This document shows positions 1-4,888 of a stretch of DNA of 6,643 nucleotides, one piece after another (position 1 is the first letter of the stretch; the number at the start of each line of letters is the position of its first letter). This DNA comes from Rubrobacteraceae bacterium (GTDB lineage Bacteria; Actinomycetota; Rubrobacteria; Rubrobacterales; Rubrobacteraceae): the NCBI GenBank assembly GCA_029240775.1, contig JARDZQ010000104.1, forward strand, positions 1 through 6,643. Reading direction: 5' to 3'. The notes under the pieces were generated by a model. It searched no databases, was not told the origin of the DNA, and saw nothing but the letters and a program-made list of their open reading frames with translations. The position numbers and the translations under genes were made by a program.

Positions 1-164
1 GCCTGGGAGTAGCTACCGGTTCCGCTCCCGGCGTCCAGCACCCTCATCCGGTCCAACGGCACCGGCGCGTGGGCGAAGCATCCGACGATGATCTCGGTCC
101 CCACGGGCTCCCGCGTCTTGTCGTAGTTCCCTGCCTTCTGCGTATAGTTCTCGTAACTGCTCAT
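1..164 (-). CDS. Class I SAM-dependent methyltransferase, N-terminal part, runs off window
   Basis: Reading leftward from the ATG at 164-162, 54 codons are visible before the window ends. The protein begins MSSYENYTQKAGNYDKTR and carries RVLDAGSGTGSYS at about residues 41-53. This is motif I of Rossmann-fold methyltransferases, the glycine-rich loop that binds S-adenosylmethionine. The Y-D-x-x-R-x-P-x-G segment before it is common in small-molecule and ubiE-like methyltransferases, but the substrate cannot be told from this fragment. No strong Shine-Dalgarno lies directly before the ATG; the nearest purine-rich stretch (GGAGTAGAGA) sits slightly far upstream. A -10-like TAGAAT and a large inverted repeat precede the gene. 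It diverges from the truncated isomerase gene. Confidence 0.8.
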   Translation of the reverse strand, partial: MSSYENYTQKAGNYDKTREPVGTEIIVGCFAHAPVPLDRMRVLDAGSGTGSYSQ

Positions 165-181
165 CCCAAGTCTCTACTCCC

Positions 182-209
182 GCTCTCGTTCTCCCGAGAG
201 AACGAGAGC
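182..209. repeat. Perfect 12-bp inverted repeat with 4-nt loop
   Basis: GCTCTCGTTCTC (182-193) and GAGAACGAGAGC (198-209) are exact reverse complements separated by CCGA. Neither side has a T-tract, so it is not a typical intrinsic terminator. It lies just downstream of the leftward -10-like TAGAAT (212-217), at the expected transcription start of the methyltransferase gene. It could therefore be an operator for a dimeric repressor or a hairpin at the 5' end of the mRNA. Confidence 0.85.
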
Positions 210-211
210 CT

Positions 212-217
212 ATTCTA
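212..217 (-). promoter_or_regulatory. Possible -10 element for the methyltransferase gene
   Basis: On the minus strand this reads TAGAAT, one base from the consensus TATAAT, preceded by TTTG. No convincing -35 hexamer is found 16-18 bp upstream. Just upstream (227-243) is a small inverted repeat, GTAAA/TTTAC, with a 7-bp centre in AT-rich DNA, which may bind a regulator. The call rests on position and one hexamer only. Confidence 0.4.
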
Positions 218-286
218 CAAAATCGAGTAAACCCAGAATTTACCCATTGTTAACGCTTCTGTTACTCAAAAGACGATCCCCAGCCG

Positions 287-292
287 TATACT
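287..292 (+). promoter_or_regulatory. Possible -10 element for the truncated isomerase gene
   Basis: TATACT lies 44 bp upstream of the ATG at 336, in AT-enriched DNA between divergent genes. A weak TTACTC at 262-267 would give a 19-bp spacer. The gene it would serve has a strong Shine-Dalgarno GGAGGA at 321-326, 9 bp before the ATG. Confidence 0.4.
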
Positions 293-335
293 GGGCTGCG
301 ATTTGCGTGCGGTCTCTAGGGGAGGAAAGAACCGT

Positions 336-575
336 ATGGCTTTTCGGAGCGTGGGCATCAACCTGCCGCGACTATTTCAGGAGGACATCTCCGATCTCAC
401 CAATGATCTCGAAGCGTTGAAGATCGCCGGACCGGATTTCGTGGAGGTCTGGCCGGCCCATCTGGGGGTGATCCTCGGTGGCAGCCTCGGCAACCCACGC
501 GCCCGCCTCACCGACGACGCCGTGGCGGTCGAGAACCATCACGACCCCCGACCACTCGACCTTGCCCGCCACTAG
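336..575 (+). pseudogene. Truncated sugar-phosphate isomerase/epimerase-like (TIM barrel) gene remnant
   Basis: From the ATG at 336, chosen for the GGAGGA at 321-326, the frame is open for 79 codons. Residues 1-50 (MAFRSVGINLPRLFQEDI, then DFVEVWPAHLGVILGGSL) resemble the N-terminal strand-helix-strand of xylose-isomerase-like TIM-barrel proteins, where a glycine/asparagine-rich first strand is followed by F-V-E-V at the second. Family members are usually about 250-300 residues, so most of the barrel is missing. After GGSL near 485 the reading becomes GNPRARLTDDAV, with no family resemblance, and it opposes the minus-strand genes there. The gene is probably broken near 475-490 by insertion of the mobile element to its right. 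Family assignment is from memory of N-terminal patterns, not a search. Confidence 0.5.
372..572 (-). CDS. Small hypothetical protein, possibly truncated at the element boundary
   Basis: A GTG start at 572-570 overlaps the TAG stop of the preceding minus-strand zinc-ribbon gene by one base (TAGTG), a classic translational-coupling layout. The first 30 residues (VAGKVEWSGVVMVLDRHGVV, then GEAGAWVAEA) use G/C at third positions, as expected for real coding. The later part, below about position 480, is antisense to the isomerase remnant and loses that bias. The original gene was probably longer or different and was cut at the junction, the current stop near 372 being accidental. No family is recognised. 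It may be only a spurious reading frame. Confidence 0.35.
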   Translation of the reverse strand: MAGKVEWSGVVMVLDRHGVVGEAGAWVAEAATEDHPQMGRPDLHEIRSGDLQRFEIIGEIGDVLLK

Positions 576-823
576 AACTCCACGCCGTTACGCCGGGCGC
601 ACGGCCGGCACAGCTTGGCGCCGTGGAAGTACACCAGGCCGTCGTGGTGGCCCTCGTGGACGGTGACGAGCTCCCGACGAGGGTACTCGCCACGGCAGCC
701 GGCGCACACGGCGGTTTTCGGCTTCTCGGTGGGGATGCGCGGGTGCGCTAGAATTCTCTCGTCCACAGTGTCCTCACTTCCTGTGGGCCGGGTCCCGGGG
801 TGTTCCAGCACCGGCGGGGCCAT
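572..823 (-). CDS. Small zinc-ribbon-like protein of the mobile element
   Basis: The ATG at 823-821 gives 83 residues. A GTG at 766-764 has a better Shine-Dalgarno (GAGG five bases upstream) and would give 64, so the true start is uncertain. The core is VCAGCRGEYPRREL, then LVYFHGAKLCRPCARRNG: two CxxC pairs about 30 residues apart, with a short strand-forming stretch between them, as in small treble-clef or zinc-ribbon proteins of actinobacterial mobile elements and phages. The pairs probably bind one zinc ion. The gene is transcribed away from the recombinase operon, from a promoter at 844-872. Roles such as a regulator or a recombination directionality factor are guesses from position. Confidence 0.6.
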   Translation of the reverse strand: MAPPVLEHPGTRPTGSEDTVDERILAHPRIPTEKPKTAVCAGCRGEYPRRELVTVHEGHHDGLVYFHGAKLCRPCARRNGVEF

Positions 824-843
824 TTCTTTATTTGACGCCCTCT

Positions 844-872
844 ATCTTACTACGTATGACTACGTTTGTCTA
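844..872 (-). promoter_or_regulatory. Leftward promoter for the zinc-ribbon gene
   Basis: On the minus strand a -35-like TAGACA (872-867) and a -10-like TAAGAT (849-844) are separated by exactly 17 bp. Transcription would begin about 13 nt before the ATG at 823. The spacer contains both copies of a 7-bp direct repeat, so a protein bound there would block this promoter. Confidence 0.5.
849..865. promoter_or_regulatory. Candidate operator: two ACTACGT direct repeats one helical turn apart
   Basis: ACTACGT occurs at 849-855 and again at 859-865, a 10-bp period that puts both copies on the same face of the helix. The repeats lie inside the leftward promoter spacer and just upstream of the rightward extended -10 element. 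The adjacent XRE-type protein is the obvious candidate ligand, which is inference. A further imperfect palindrome, GTTTCCGTAAAC, lies at 888-899, just after the rightward -10. Confidence 0.45.
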
Positions 873-878
873 TGAATA

Positions 879-887
879 TGCTAGAAT
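879..887 (+). promoter_or_regulatory. Extended -10 promoter for the XRE regulator-recombinase pair
   Basis: TGCTAGAAT fits the extended -10 pattern TGnTATAAT with one mismatch. No good -35 is present at 16-18 bp, as expected for extended -10 promoters. A start near 894 would give a leader of about 27 nt before the GTG at 921. The promoter is back-to-back with the leftward one at 844-872. Confidence 0.5.
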
Positions 888-920
888 GTTTCCGTAAACT
901 ATGGAGCTGTGGAGGTAGAC

Positions 921-1109
921 GTGGCGACACTACAGGAGTTGCGGATCAACCAGGGACTCTCTCAGCGCCAGTTGGCGGACAGGGCCGGGCTGTCGCCAGG
1001 CGCAGTATGGAGGCTGGAGCACCACGGCAGCAGTCGCCCCGCAACGCTCAAGAAGGTAGCCGACGTGCTCGGGGTACGTCCCGTAGACCTCCTCAAAGAA
1101 CGGCGGTAA
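921..1109 (+). CDS. XRE-family helix-turn-helix regulator of the mobile element
   Basis: The 62-residue protein is essentially one Cro/CI-type HTH domain. It starts MATLQELRINQGLSQRQLAD; the turn RAGLSPGAVWRLEH matches the recognition-helix region, and residues 43-58 (TLKKVADVLGVRPVDLL) match the C-terminal helices. The GTG at 921 is preferred because GGAGG lies five bases upstream (911-915). An in-frame GTG at 909 would add four residues but has no usable ribosome site. The stop is 4 bp before the recombinase start, so the two genes form an operon. It probably acts as an autoregulator or repressor of recombinase expression, binding the phased repeats upstream. A role in excision direction is possible but cannot be seen in the sequence. 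Confidence 0.85.
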   Translation: MATLQELRINQGLSQRQLADRAGLSPGAVWRLEHHGSSRPATLKKVADVLGVRPVDLLKERR

Positions 1110-1113
1110 GACC

Positions 1114-2907
1114 GTGCCTACCACAAACGGCCATGGCCCCAGGCGGGCCGTCCTCTACACCCGCGTCTCCACCGACGAACAAGCTAGAAGCGGTTACTCC
1201 CTCGCCCAACAGCTAGAGGCTCTCCGAGAATACGCGAACCGGGAAGGCTACGAGGTCTTCGAGGAGGTGCAGGACCCTGGACAGAGCGGGGCGAGCCTCG
1301 AGAGGCCCGGCATGGACCGCGTTAGGGACCTTGTGGGCGCGGGCGGCGTCTCTGTGGTTCTGGCTCAGGACCGGGACCGCTTCGCCCGCGAGCCAGCCTA
1401 CCATTACCTGCTCAGGCGAGAGTTCGAGGAGCACGGGACGAAGATCCGGGCCCTGAACGACCGAGGCGATGTGAGCCCGGAGGGCGAGCTCACGGACGGC
1501 ATCCTCGACCAGCTCGCCAAGTTCGAACGGGCCAAGATTGCCGAGAGAACACGCCGGGGCAAGGTAAGGAAGGCGAAGGAGGGCAAGATCGTGCCGGCCA
1601 GCTCCGGTCCCACCTTCGGATTCGCCTTCAACGAAGCGAGGGACGGCTTCGTGATCCACGAGCCGCAGATGCGGGTCGTTCGCGCCATCTTCCGCATGAT
1701 CGCCGAGGAACGCTTCCCCATAACCACCGTACGATGCACGTTGGAAGAGCGAGGAGTTCCTGCCCCCGGTGGCGGACGGCGGTGGTTCCGCTCCACCATC
1801 CGCAAGATCGTACAAAACGACTGCTACAGACCCCACACCCACCAGGAGGTCGCGCGATTAGTCGCCCCCGAGGTCGCCTTACGCCTCGACCCGGAGGGCC
1901 GTTACGGCGTAAACTGGTGGGGACGCAGGAAGGTCACGCAGAAGCAGGTGGCCGAGAACGGGTCCGATGGGATCAAGCGCTACCGAAAGAGCTACAATAC
2001 CCTGCACAGGCCGCGCGAGGAGTGGATAGCCATACCCGTGCCGGACTCGGGTATCCCCGTCGAGGTAGTCGACCGCGCTCGTGCGGTGCTCGAGGACAAC
2101 CCCAAGCCCTCCGCGGCAGGTGGACGCTTCTGGGAGCTGTCCGGCGGCGTCTTTATCTGTGGCGGCTGCGGCCACAGGATGCAGTCTGACCGCAAGCGCA
2201 GGAGCACCACCGCGGACCGCTTTCACCACTACTATAAGTGTCCTAACAGGCGGCCCCGTCCCGGCGTCGTGGGGCGGTGCCCAGGGTCCAGGAAGTCCCA
2301 CAAGGCCGAGGAGGCCGAAGCGCTGGTGTGGGATTTCGTCTCGGGGCTACTCAAAGACCCGACCCGCCTGAAGGCCGGGCTCGAAAAGAAGATAGAAGCA
2401 GAACGCCTGAAAGTAGCGCGCGGCGATCCCGACCGGGAGGCTCGGGCGTGGCTCGGGCAGCTCGAAGAGATCGAAGCCAAGCGCTCGAGGTTTCAGGACA
2501 TGGCCGCAGAGGGGCTCCTGACCTTCGAAGAGCTCGGGGCCAAGCTCTGCTCCCTCGAAGAGGCCCGCGAGGTGGCCGAGGAGGAGCTGGGACGCCTTCG
2601 CGCCCGCTCGGAGCGCCTCGAGGCTCTAGAGTGCGACAGGGACGCCCTACTCGCCTCGCTCCAAGGCGTCGTCCCGCAGATGCTCGACGAGCTCCCCCCG
2701 GAGGATAGAAACCGGATCTACAAGATGCTGAGCCTCAAGGTGGAGGCGATCCCCGGCGGGCCCTTGCAGCTGAGCGGGAGCTTTGCGAGGGAGGCGGGCG
2801 TGTGTACTTCCGGAACCATAGGGTGCTGGGGACCCACACCCATGTGCCCACCGCCGACGCCTCCATACTGTCCGGCGGGACAGCCTACATCTCTGACGTG
2901 GGCATGA
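1114..2907 (+). CDS. Large serine recombinase (site-specific integrase) with host-derived C-terminus
   Basis: The GTG at 1114 follows the XRE stop by 4 bp. Residues 12-155 form the resolvase catalytic domain: VLYTRVSTDEQ gives the nucleophile Ser19, with Arg17 beside it, and QDRDRFARE matches the conserved Arg-rich active-site loop. Residues about 170-285 form the recombinase DNA-binding domain (RWFRSTIRKIVQNDCY). A zinc ribbon follows, with Cys349, Cys352, Cys376 and Cys389. Residues about 400-510 are charged and coiled-coil-like, as in integrases that use this region to control excision. The end, LKVEAIPGGPLQLSGSF, matches the usual last strands of the family. After about residue 569 the codons coincide with ymdB sequence in another frame, giving an odd Cys/Pro-rich tail. 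The enzyme should cut and rejoin attP and attB through 5'-phosphoserine links. Confidence 0.93.
   Translation: MPTTNGHGPRRAVLYTRVSTDEQARSGYSLAQQLEALREYANREGYEVFEEVQDPGQSGASLERPGMDRVRDLVGAGGVSVVLAQDRDRFAREPAYHYLLRREFEEHGTKIRALNDRGDVSPEGELTDGILDQLAKFERAKIAERTRRGKVRKAKEGKIVPASSGPTFGFAFNEARDGFVIHEPQMRVVRAIFRMIAEERFPITTVRCTLEERGVPAPGGGRRWFRSTIRKIVQNDCYRPHTHQEVARLVAPEVALRLDPEGRYGVNWWGRRKVTQKQVAENGSDGIKRYRKSYNTLHRPREEWIAIPVPDSGIPVEVVDRARAVLEDNPKPSAAGGRFWELSGGVFICGGCGHRMQSDRKRRSTTADRFHHYYKCPNRRPRPGVVGRCPGSRKSHKAEEAEALVWDFVSGLLKDPTRLKAGLEKKIEAERLKVARGDPDREARAWLGQLEEIEAKRSRFQDMAAEGLLTFEELGAKLCSLEEAREVAEEELGRLRARSERLEALECDRDALLASLQGVVPQMLDELPPEDRNRIYKMLSLKVEAIPGGPLQLSGSFAREAGVCTSGTIGCWGPTPMCPPPTPPYCPAGQPTSLTWA
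2790..2804 (+). promoter_or_regulatory. Possible ribosome site and GTG restarting the ymdB remnant
   Basis: GGAGG at 2790-2794 stands 7 bp before a GTG at 2802-2804, which is in frame with the ymdB 3' fragment and overlaps the recombinase coding sequence. It would allow translation of a 97-residue phosphoesterase C-terminal piece after insertion. It may be coincidental in G-rich coding DNA. Confidence 0.35.
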
Positions 2908-3095
2908 CCGGCTGCGAAGAGAGCATCATCGGCTTCGACCGGGACATCTTCCTCGGCCTGTTCCTGGGCGAGCGGCGATGGCTCCCGGTGGCGAGCCAGG
3001 GCCCGGTGCTGTTCAGCGCCGTGCTTCTGGATCTCGACGTCGAGGGCCGCAGGGCGGCGAGGATCGAGCCGGCGCTCAGGACTTGGACGCCCTAA
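2802..3095 (+). pseudogene. ymdB: 3' remnant of a YmdB-family metallophosphoesterase gene
   Basis: From about residue 8, VLGTHTHVPTADASILSGGT, then AYISDVGMTG, matches the C-terminal part of YmdB/TIGR00282 metallophosphoesterases, which hydrolyse 2',3'-cyclic nucleotides in Bacillus and form a two-metal centre. The two histidines in GTHTH are late metal ligands of that site. The earlier ligands (the N-terminal GD, the ENA and NH motifs and a middle histidine) are absent because the first two thirds of the gene, about 170 codons, is missing. The remnant reads cleanly to a TAA at 3093-3095 with family-like ending (LLDLDVEGRRAARIEPAL). The residues before VLG derive from the integrated element. 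The fragment cannot be an active phosphoesterase by itself. The clean frame and GC-rich third positions suggest a recent break. Confidence 0.8.
2805..2845. other. Probable attR-like recombination joint inside ymdB
   Basis: To the left the sequence encodes the conserved end of the recombinase (SGSFAREAGV, ending at 2802). To the right, from about 2823, it encodes VLGTHTHVPTAD of the YmdB family. The crossover should fall between about 2805 and 2832. Large serine recombinases commonly have attP beside the 3' end of their own gene and use attB sites of roughly 30-50 bp, which fits this position. The exact 2-bp core cannot be fixed without the other joint or an empty site. Confidence 0.6.
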
Positions 3096-3130
3096 GGCGG
3101 TCTGCGGTCAGCCATCAACCTTCCCCTTAA

Positions 3131-3180
3131 GCTGAATGCTGAAAGCGAGGCCTTAAGGCCGAGGCGTGCTGAAAGCTGAT
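3131..3180. repeat. GCTGAA-type direct repeats around a 12-bp palindrome
   Basis: GCTGAATGCTGAAAGC (3131-3146) and GCTGAAAGCTGAT (3168-3180) flank the perfect palindrome GGCCTTAAGGCC (3149-3160). The CTTAAG core also occurs at 3126-3131. This is non-coding and adjoins the hairpin at 3184. The whole could be one dispersed repeat unit, which cannot be tested within this window. Confidence 0.6.
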
Positions 3181-3183
3181 GGC

Positions 3184-3217
3184 GCGAATTGCAGAAGTTT
3201 TGACTTCTGCAATTCGC
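3184..3217. repeat. Perfect 15-bp-stem hairpin between ymdB and the CBS gene
   Basis: GCGAATTGCAGAAGT (3184-3198) and ACTTCTGCAATTCGC (3203-3217) are exact reverse complements around the loop TTTG. It lies 88 bp beyond the ymdB stop and 69 bp before the CBS start. No run of T follows on either strand, so a standard intrinsic terminator is unlikely. REP-like element, RNA stabiliser or short mobile repeat are alternatives. Confidence 0.85.
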
Positions 3218-3238
3218 ATTAGGCGGCGCCAACCCGTT

Positions 3239-3244
3239 TACAAT
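3239..3244 (+). promoter_or_regulatory. Possible -10 element for the CBS-alr gene series
   Basis: TACAAT lies 43 bp upstream of the GTG at 3287, in a short T/A-rich patch (GTTTACAATAG). No clear -35 is present at 17 bp because that place is taken by the right edge of the hairpin region. It would start the rightward operon after the ymdB remnant. Confidence 0.4.
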
Positions 3245-3286
3245 AGCGGCTGTACGGGACGGTGGGGCGATCAGCAGGGGGTCTTC

Positions 3287-3766
3287 GTGAACCAGCAGGA
3301 CATCAGGGAGTTGAGGGTGGGGGACATAATGCAGGCCGACTGGCCCACCCTCGCCCCCGACCATACCGTCGAGGACACCATCAAGCTCTTCGCCGAATCG
3401 GGCATCTCGGGCGCCCCGGTAGTGGAGGGGGATAGGCTCGTCGGGATCGTCACCGAGGGGGATCTGATCTTCCGCGACGCAGACATCAAAGCCCCGGGCT
3501 TCCTGGACATCCTCGGCGGGATCATCCCCCTGGGCAACTGGGAGGAGTACCGTGAGGAGACCCTGAAGAGCGCCGGGGTGACAGTCGCAGAGGTCATGAC
3601 AAAGGAGGTCACGACGGTCACCCCGGACACTCCCCTCGCCGAGGCGGCGACGACTATGGCCGACAGGAGGGTGAAGATACTGCCGGTAGTCGAGGAGGGA
3701 AGTTTGCGCGGCGTCATCACCCGCATGGATATCCTGACCCTCCACGTCCTGAATCCCCGCCGGTAG
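3287..3766 (+). CDS. Tandem CBS-domain protein
   Basis: The GTG at 3287, with AGGGGG five bases upstream, gives 159 residues. An in-frame ATG at 3179 lies inside the repeat cluster and is rejected. Two CBS motifs are clear. The first spans residues about 10-65 (VGDIMQADWPTLAPDHTVED, then GISGAPVV and LVGIVTEGDLI), the second about 100-156 (VAEVMTKEVTTVTPDTPLAE, then VKILPVV and LRGVITRMDIL). The link between them (PGFLDILGGIIPLGNWEEY) is a segment typical of a widespread stand-alone bacterial CBS-pair family. Such pairs form a Bateman module that binds adenine nucleotides and usually senses energy state. The ligand and partner here are unknown. The alr start lies 6 bp downstream, so the genes are probably co-transcribed. 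Confidence 0.9.
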   Translation: MNQQDIRELRVGDIMQADWPTLAPDHTVEDTIKLFAESGISGAPVVEGDRLVGIVTEGDLIFRDADIKAPGFLDILGGIIPLGNWEEYREETLKSAGVTVAEVMTKEVTTVTPDTPLAEAATTMADRRVKILPVVEEGSLRGVITRMDILTLHVLNPRR

Positions 3767-3772
3767 CGCCCT

Positions 3773-4888
3773 TTGAGCGGCACGGCCTCTGGCGTGCGCA
3801 CCCCCGGCCGTACCTGGGCCGAGATAGATCTTGGCGCCGTTCGCCACAACGTCCGCGCCCTCGAACATCGAGCCCCCGGCGCTCGCCTCATGGCCGTCGT
3901 GAAGGCCGACGCCTACGGCCACGGCGCGGTCCCGGTCTCCCGCGCGGCGCTCGAGGCCGGGGCGGACGCTTTGGCCGTCGTGACCGCCGAGGAGGGCGCC
4001 GAATTGCGACGCACCGAGATAAGGGTTCCCGTACTCGTCTTCACCGACCTCTTGCCGGACAGGCTCAGGCTCGCCGAGGAGTACAGGCTCATCGTCACGG
4101 CCCACTCGCTCGCGAGCGCTCGCCGTGTGGCCGCCCGTCCCGGCCTCGAGGCGCATCTGAAGGTGAACACTGGGATGAACCGCTGGGGCGTCGAGCCGTC
4201 GGAGGTGGGGGAGGCGCGCAGGATCCTGGGCTCCCAGCTTAAGGGCGTCTACACCCACCTGGCCTCGGCGGACCGCGACGAGGGGGAGACGCGGCGCCAG
4301 ATCTCCGCCTTCGACGAGGTCCTGGCCGCGCACTCTTTCGGTGGCGCGCTGGTCCACGCTGCGAACTCGGCTGGCATCCTGTGGCACCGGCGCTCCCATT
4401 ACGACTGCGTGCGGCCGGGCGTTGCCCTCTACGGCCTCCACCCTGCTGGCGACGAGGGGAGAGCGACCGACGAGGGGCTCAGGCCCGCGATGGTTCTCAA
4501 GAGCTATGTCGCCGACGTGCGACGGCTTGAGGCGGGCGATGGGGTATCCTACGGGTTGACCTTCAGGGCCGGCTCGACGACGTTCGCTGCGACGGTGCCG
4601 GTCGGGTACGCTGAGGGGTACCGGCGGGCGCTCTCGGGACGGGCCGAGGCCCTCATCCGGGGCGAGCGCAGGCCGCTCCTGGGTCGGGTCACGATGGACG
4701 CCTGCGTCTTCGAGGTGGATGGCTCGGTCGAGGTCGGGGACGAGGTCGTGCTGCTGGGTGGGCAGGGTGATGAGCGTGTCACGGCCGAGGAGCTCGGCGC
4801 GTGGGCCGGCACGATAAACTACGAGGTAACAACCGGGGTGAACCCCCGGCGCGTCGAGAGGAGCTATGAGGATGTTCGAGGACCTTAA
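3773..4888 (+). CDS. alr: Alanine racemase (PLP-dependent)
   Basis: Alanine racemase interconverts L- and D-alanine in the cytoplasm, supplying D-alanine for peptidoglycan. The 371-residue length is normal for the family. TWAEIDLGAVRHNV starts the TIM barrel, and AVVKADAYGHG carries the PLP-binding Lys44. LKVNTGMNRWG and YTHLASAD are further barrel motifs, and GVSYGLTF holds the second catalytic base, Tyr260, near the start of the C-terminal beta domain. GRVTMDACVFEV and GTINYEVTTGVNPRRVER complete that domain. The TTG at 3773 follows the CBS stop by 6 bp but has a poor ribosome site; a GTG at 3794 is an alternative and keeps all motifs. The 3' end overlaps the next gene, consistent with translational coupling. 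Confidence 0.96.
   Translation: MSGTASGVRTPGRTWAEIDLGAVRHNVRALEHRAPGARLMAVVKADAYGHGAVPVSRAALEAGADALAVVTAEEGAELRRTEIRVPVLVFTDLLPDRLRLAEEYRLIVTAHSLASARRVAARPGLEAHLKVNTGMNRWGVEPSEVGEARRILGSQLKGVYTHLASADRDEGETRRQISAFDEVLAAHSFGGALVHAANSAGILWHRRSHYDCVRPGVALYGLHPAGDEGRATDEGLRPAMVLKSYVADVRRLEAGDGVSYGLTFRAGSTTFAATVPVGYAEGYRRALSGRAEALIRGERRPLLGRVTMDACVFEVDGSVEVGDEVVLLGGQGDERVTAEELGAWAGTINYEVTTGVNPRRVERSYEDVRGP

Larger units (their letters stand above)
480..2830 (+). mobile_element. Small integrated element with serine recombinase, approximate ends
   Basis: The segment holds two minus-strand small genes, a bidirectional control region, an XRE regulator and a large serine recombinase, the minimal set of a site-specific integrative element. 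The right end is well supported: the recombinase reading frame passes into an intact 3' portion of ymdB at about 2805-2835. The left end is an inference from loss of isomerase similarity near 475-490 and a switch in coding strand there. No terminal inverted repeats are visible, as expected for serine integrase elements. If the left boundary is really outside the window, the element is larger and the methyltransferase and isomerase remnant are cargo. Confidence 0.55.

Noticed and set aside
1213..1842. 209-codon minus-strand open frame inside the recombinase
   Set aside because: It is the antisense shadow of the catalytic and recombinase domains, with no motifs and no ribosome site of note.
3184..3217. 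Intrinsic terminator for ymdB
   Set aside because: The stem is strong, but there is no T-run after it on either strand, and the stem is AT-rich rather than GC-rich.
3179..3286. N-terminal extension of the CBS protein from an in-frame ATG
   Set aside because: The extension translates the hairpin and spacer into a non-CBS-like sequence. The GTG at 3287 has a good ribosome site and starts the protein just before the first CBS domain.
4833..4849. CCGGGG/CCCCGG stem near the end of alr
   Set aside because: It is only 6 bp and lies in conserved alr codons. In GC-rich coding DNA this is expected by chance.
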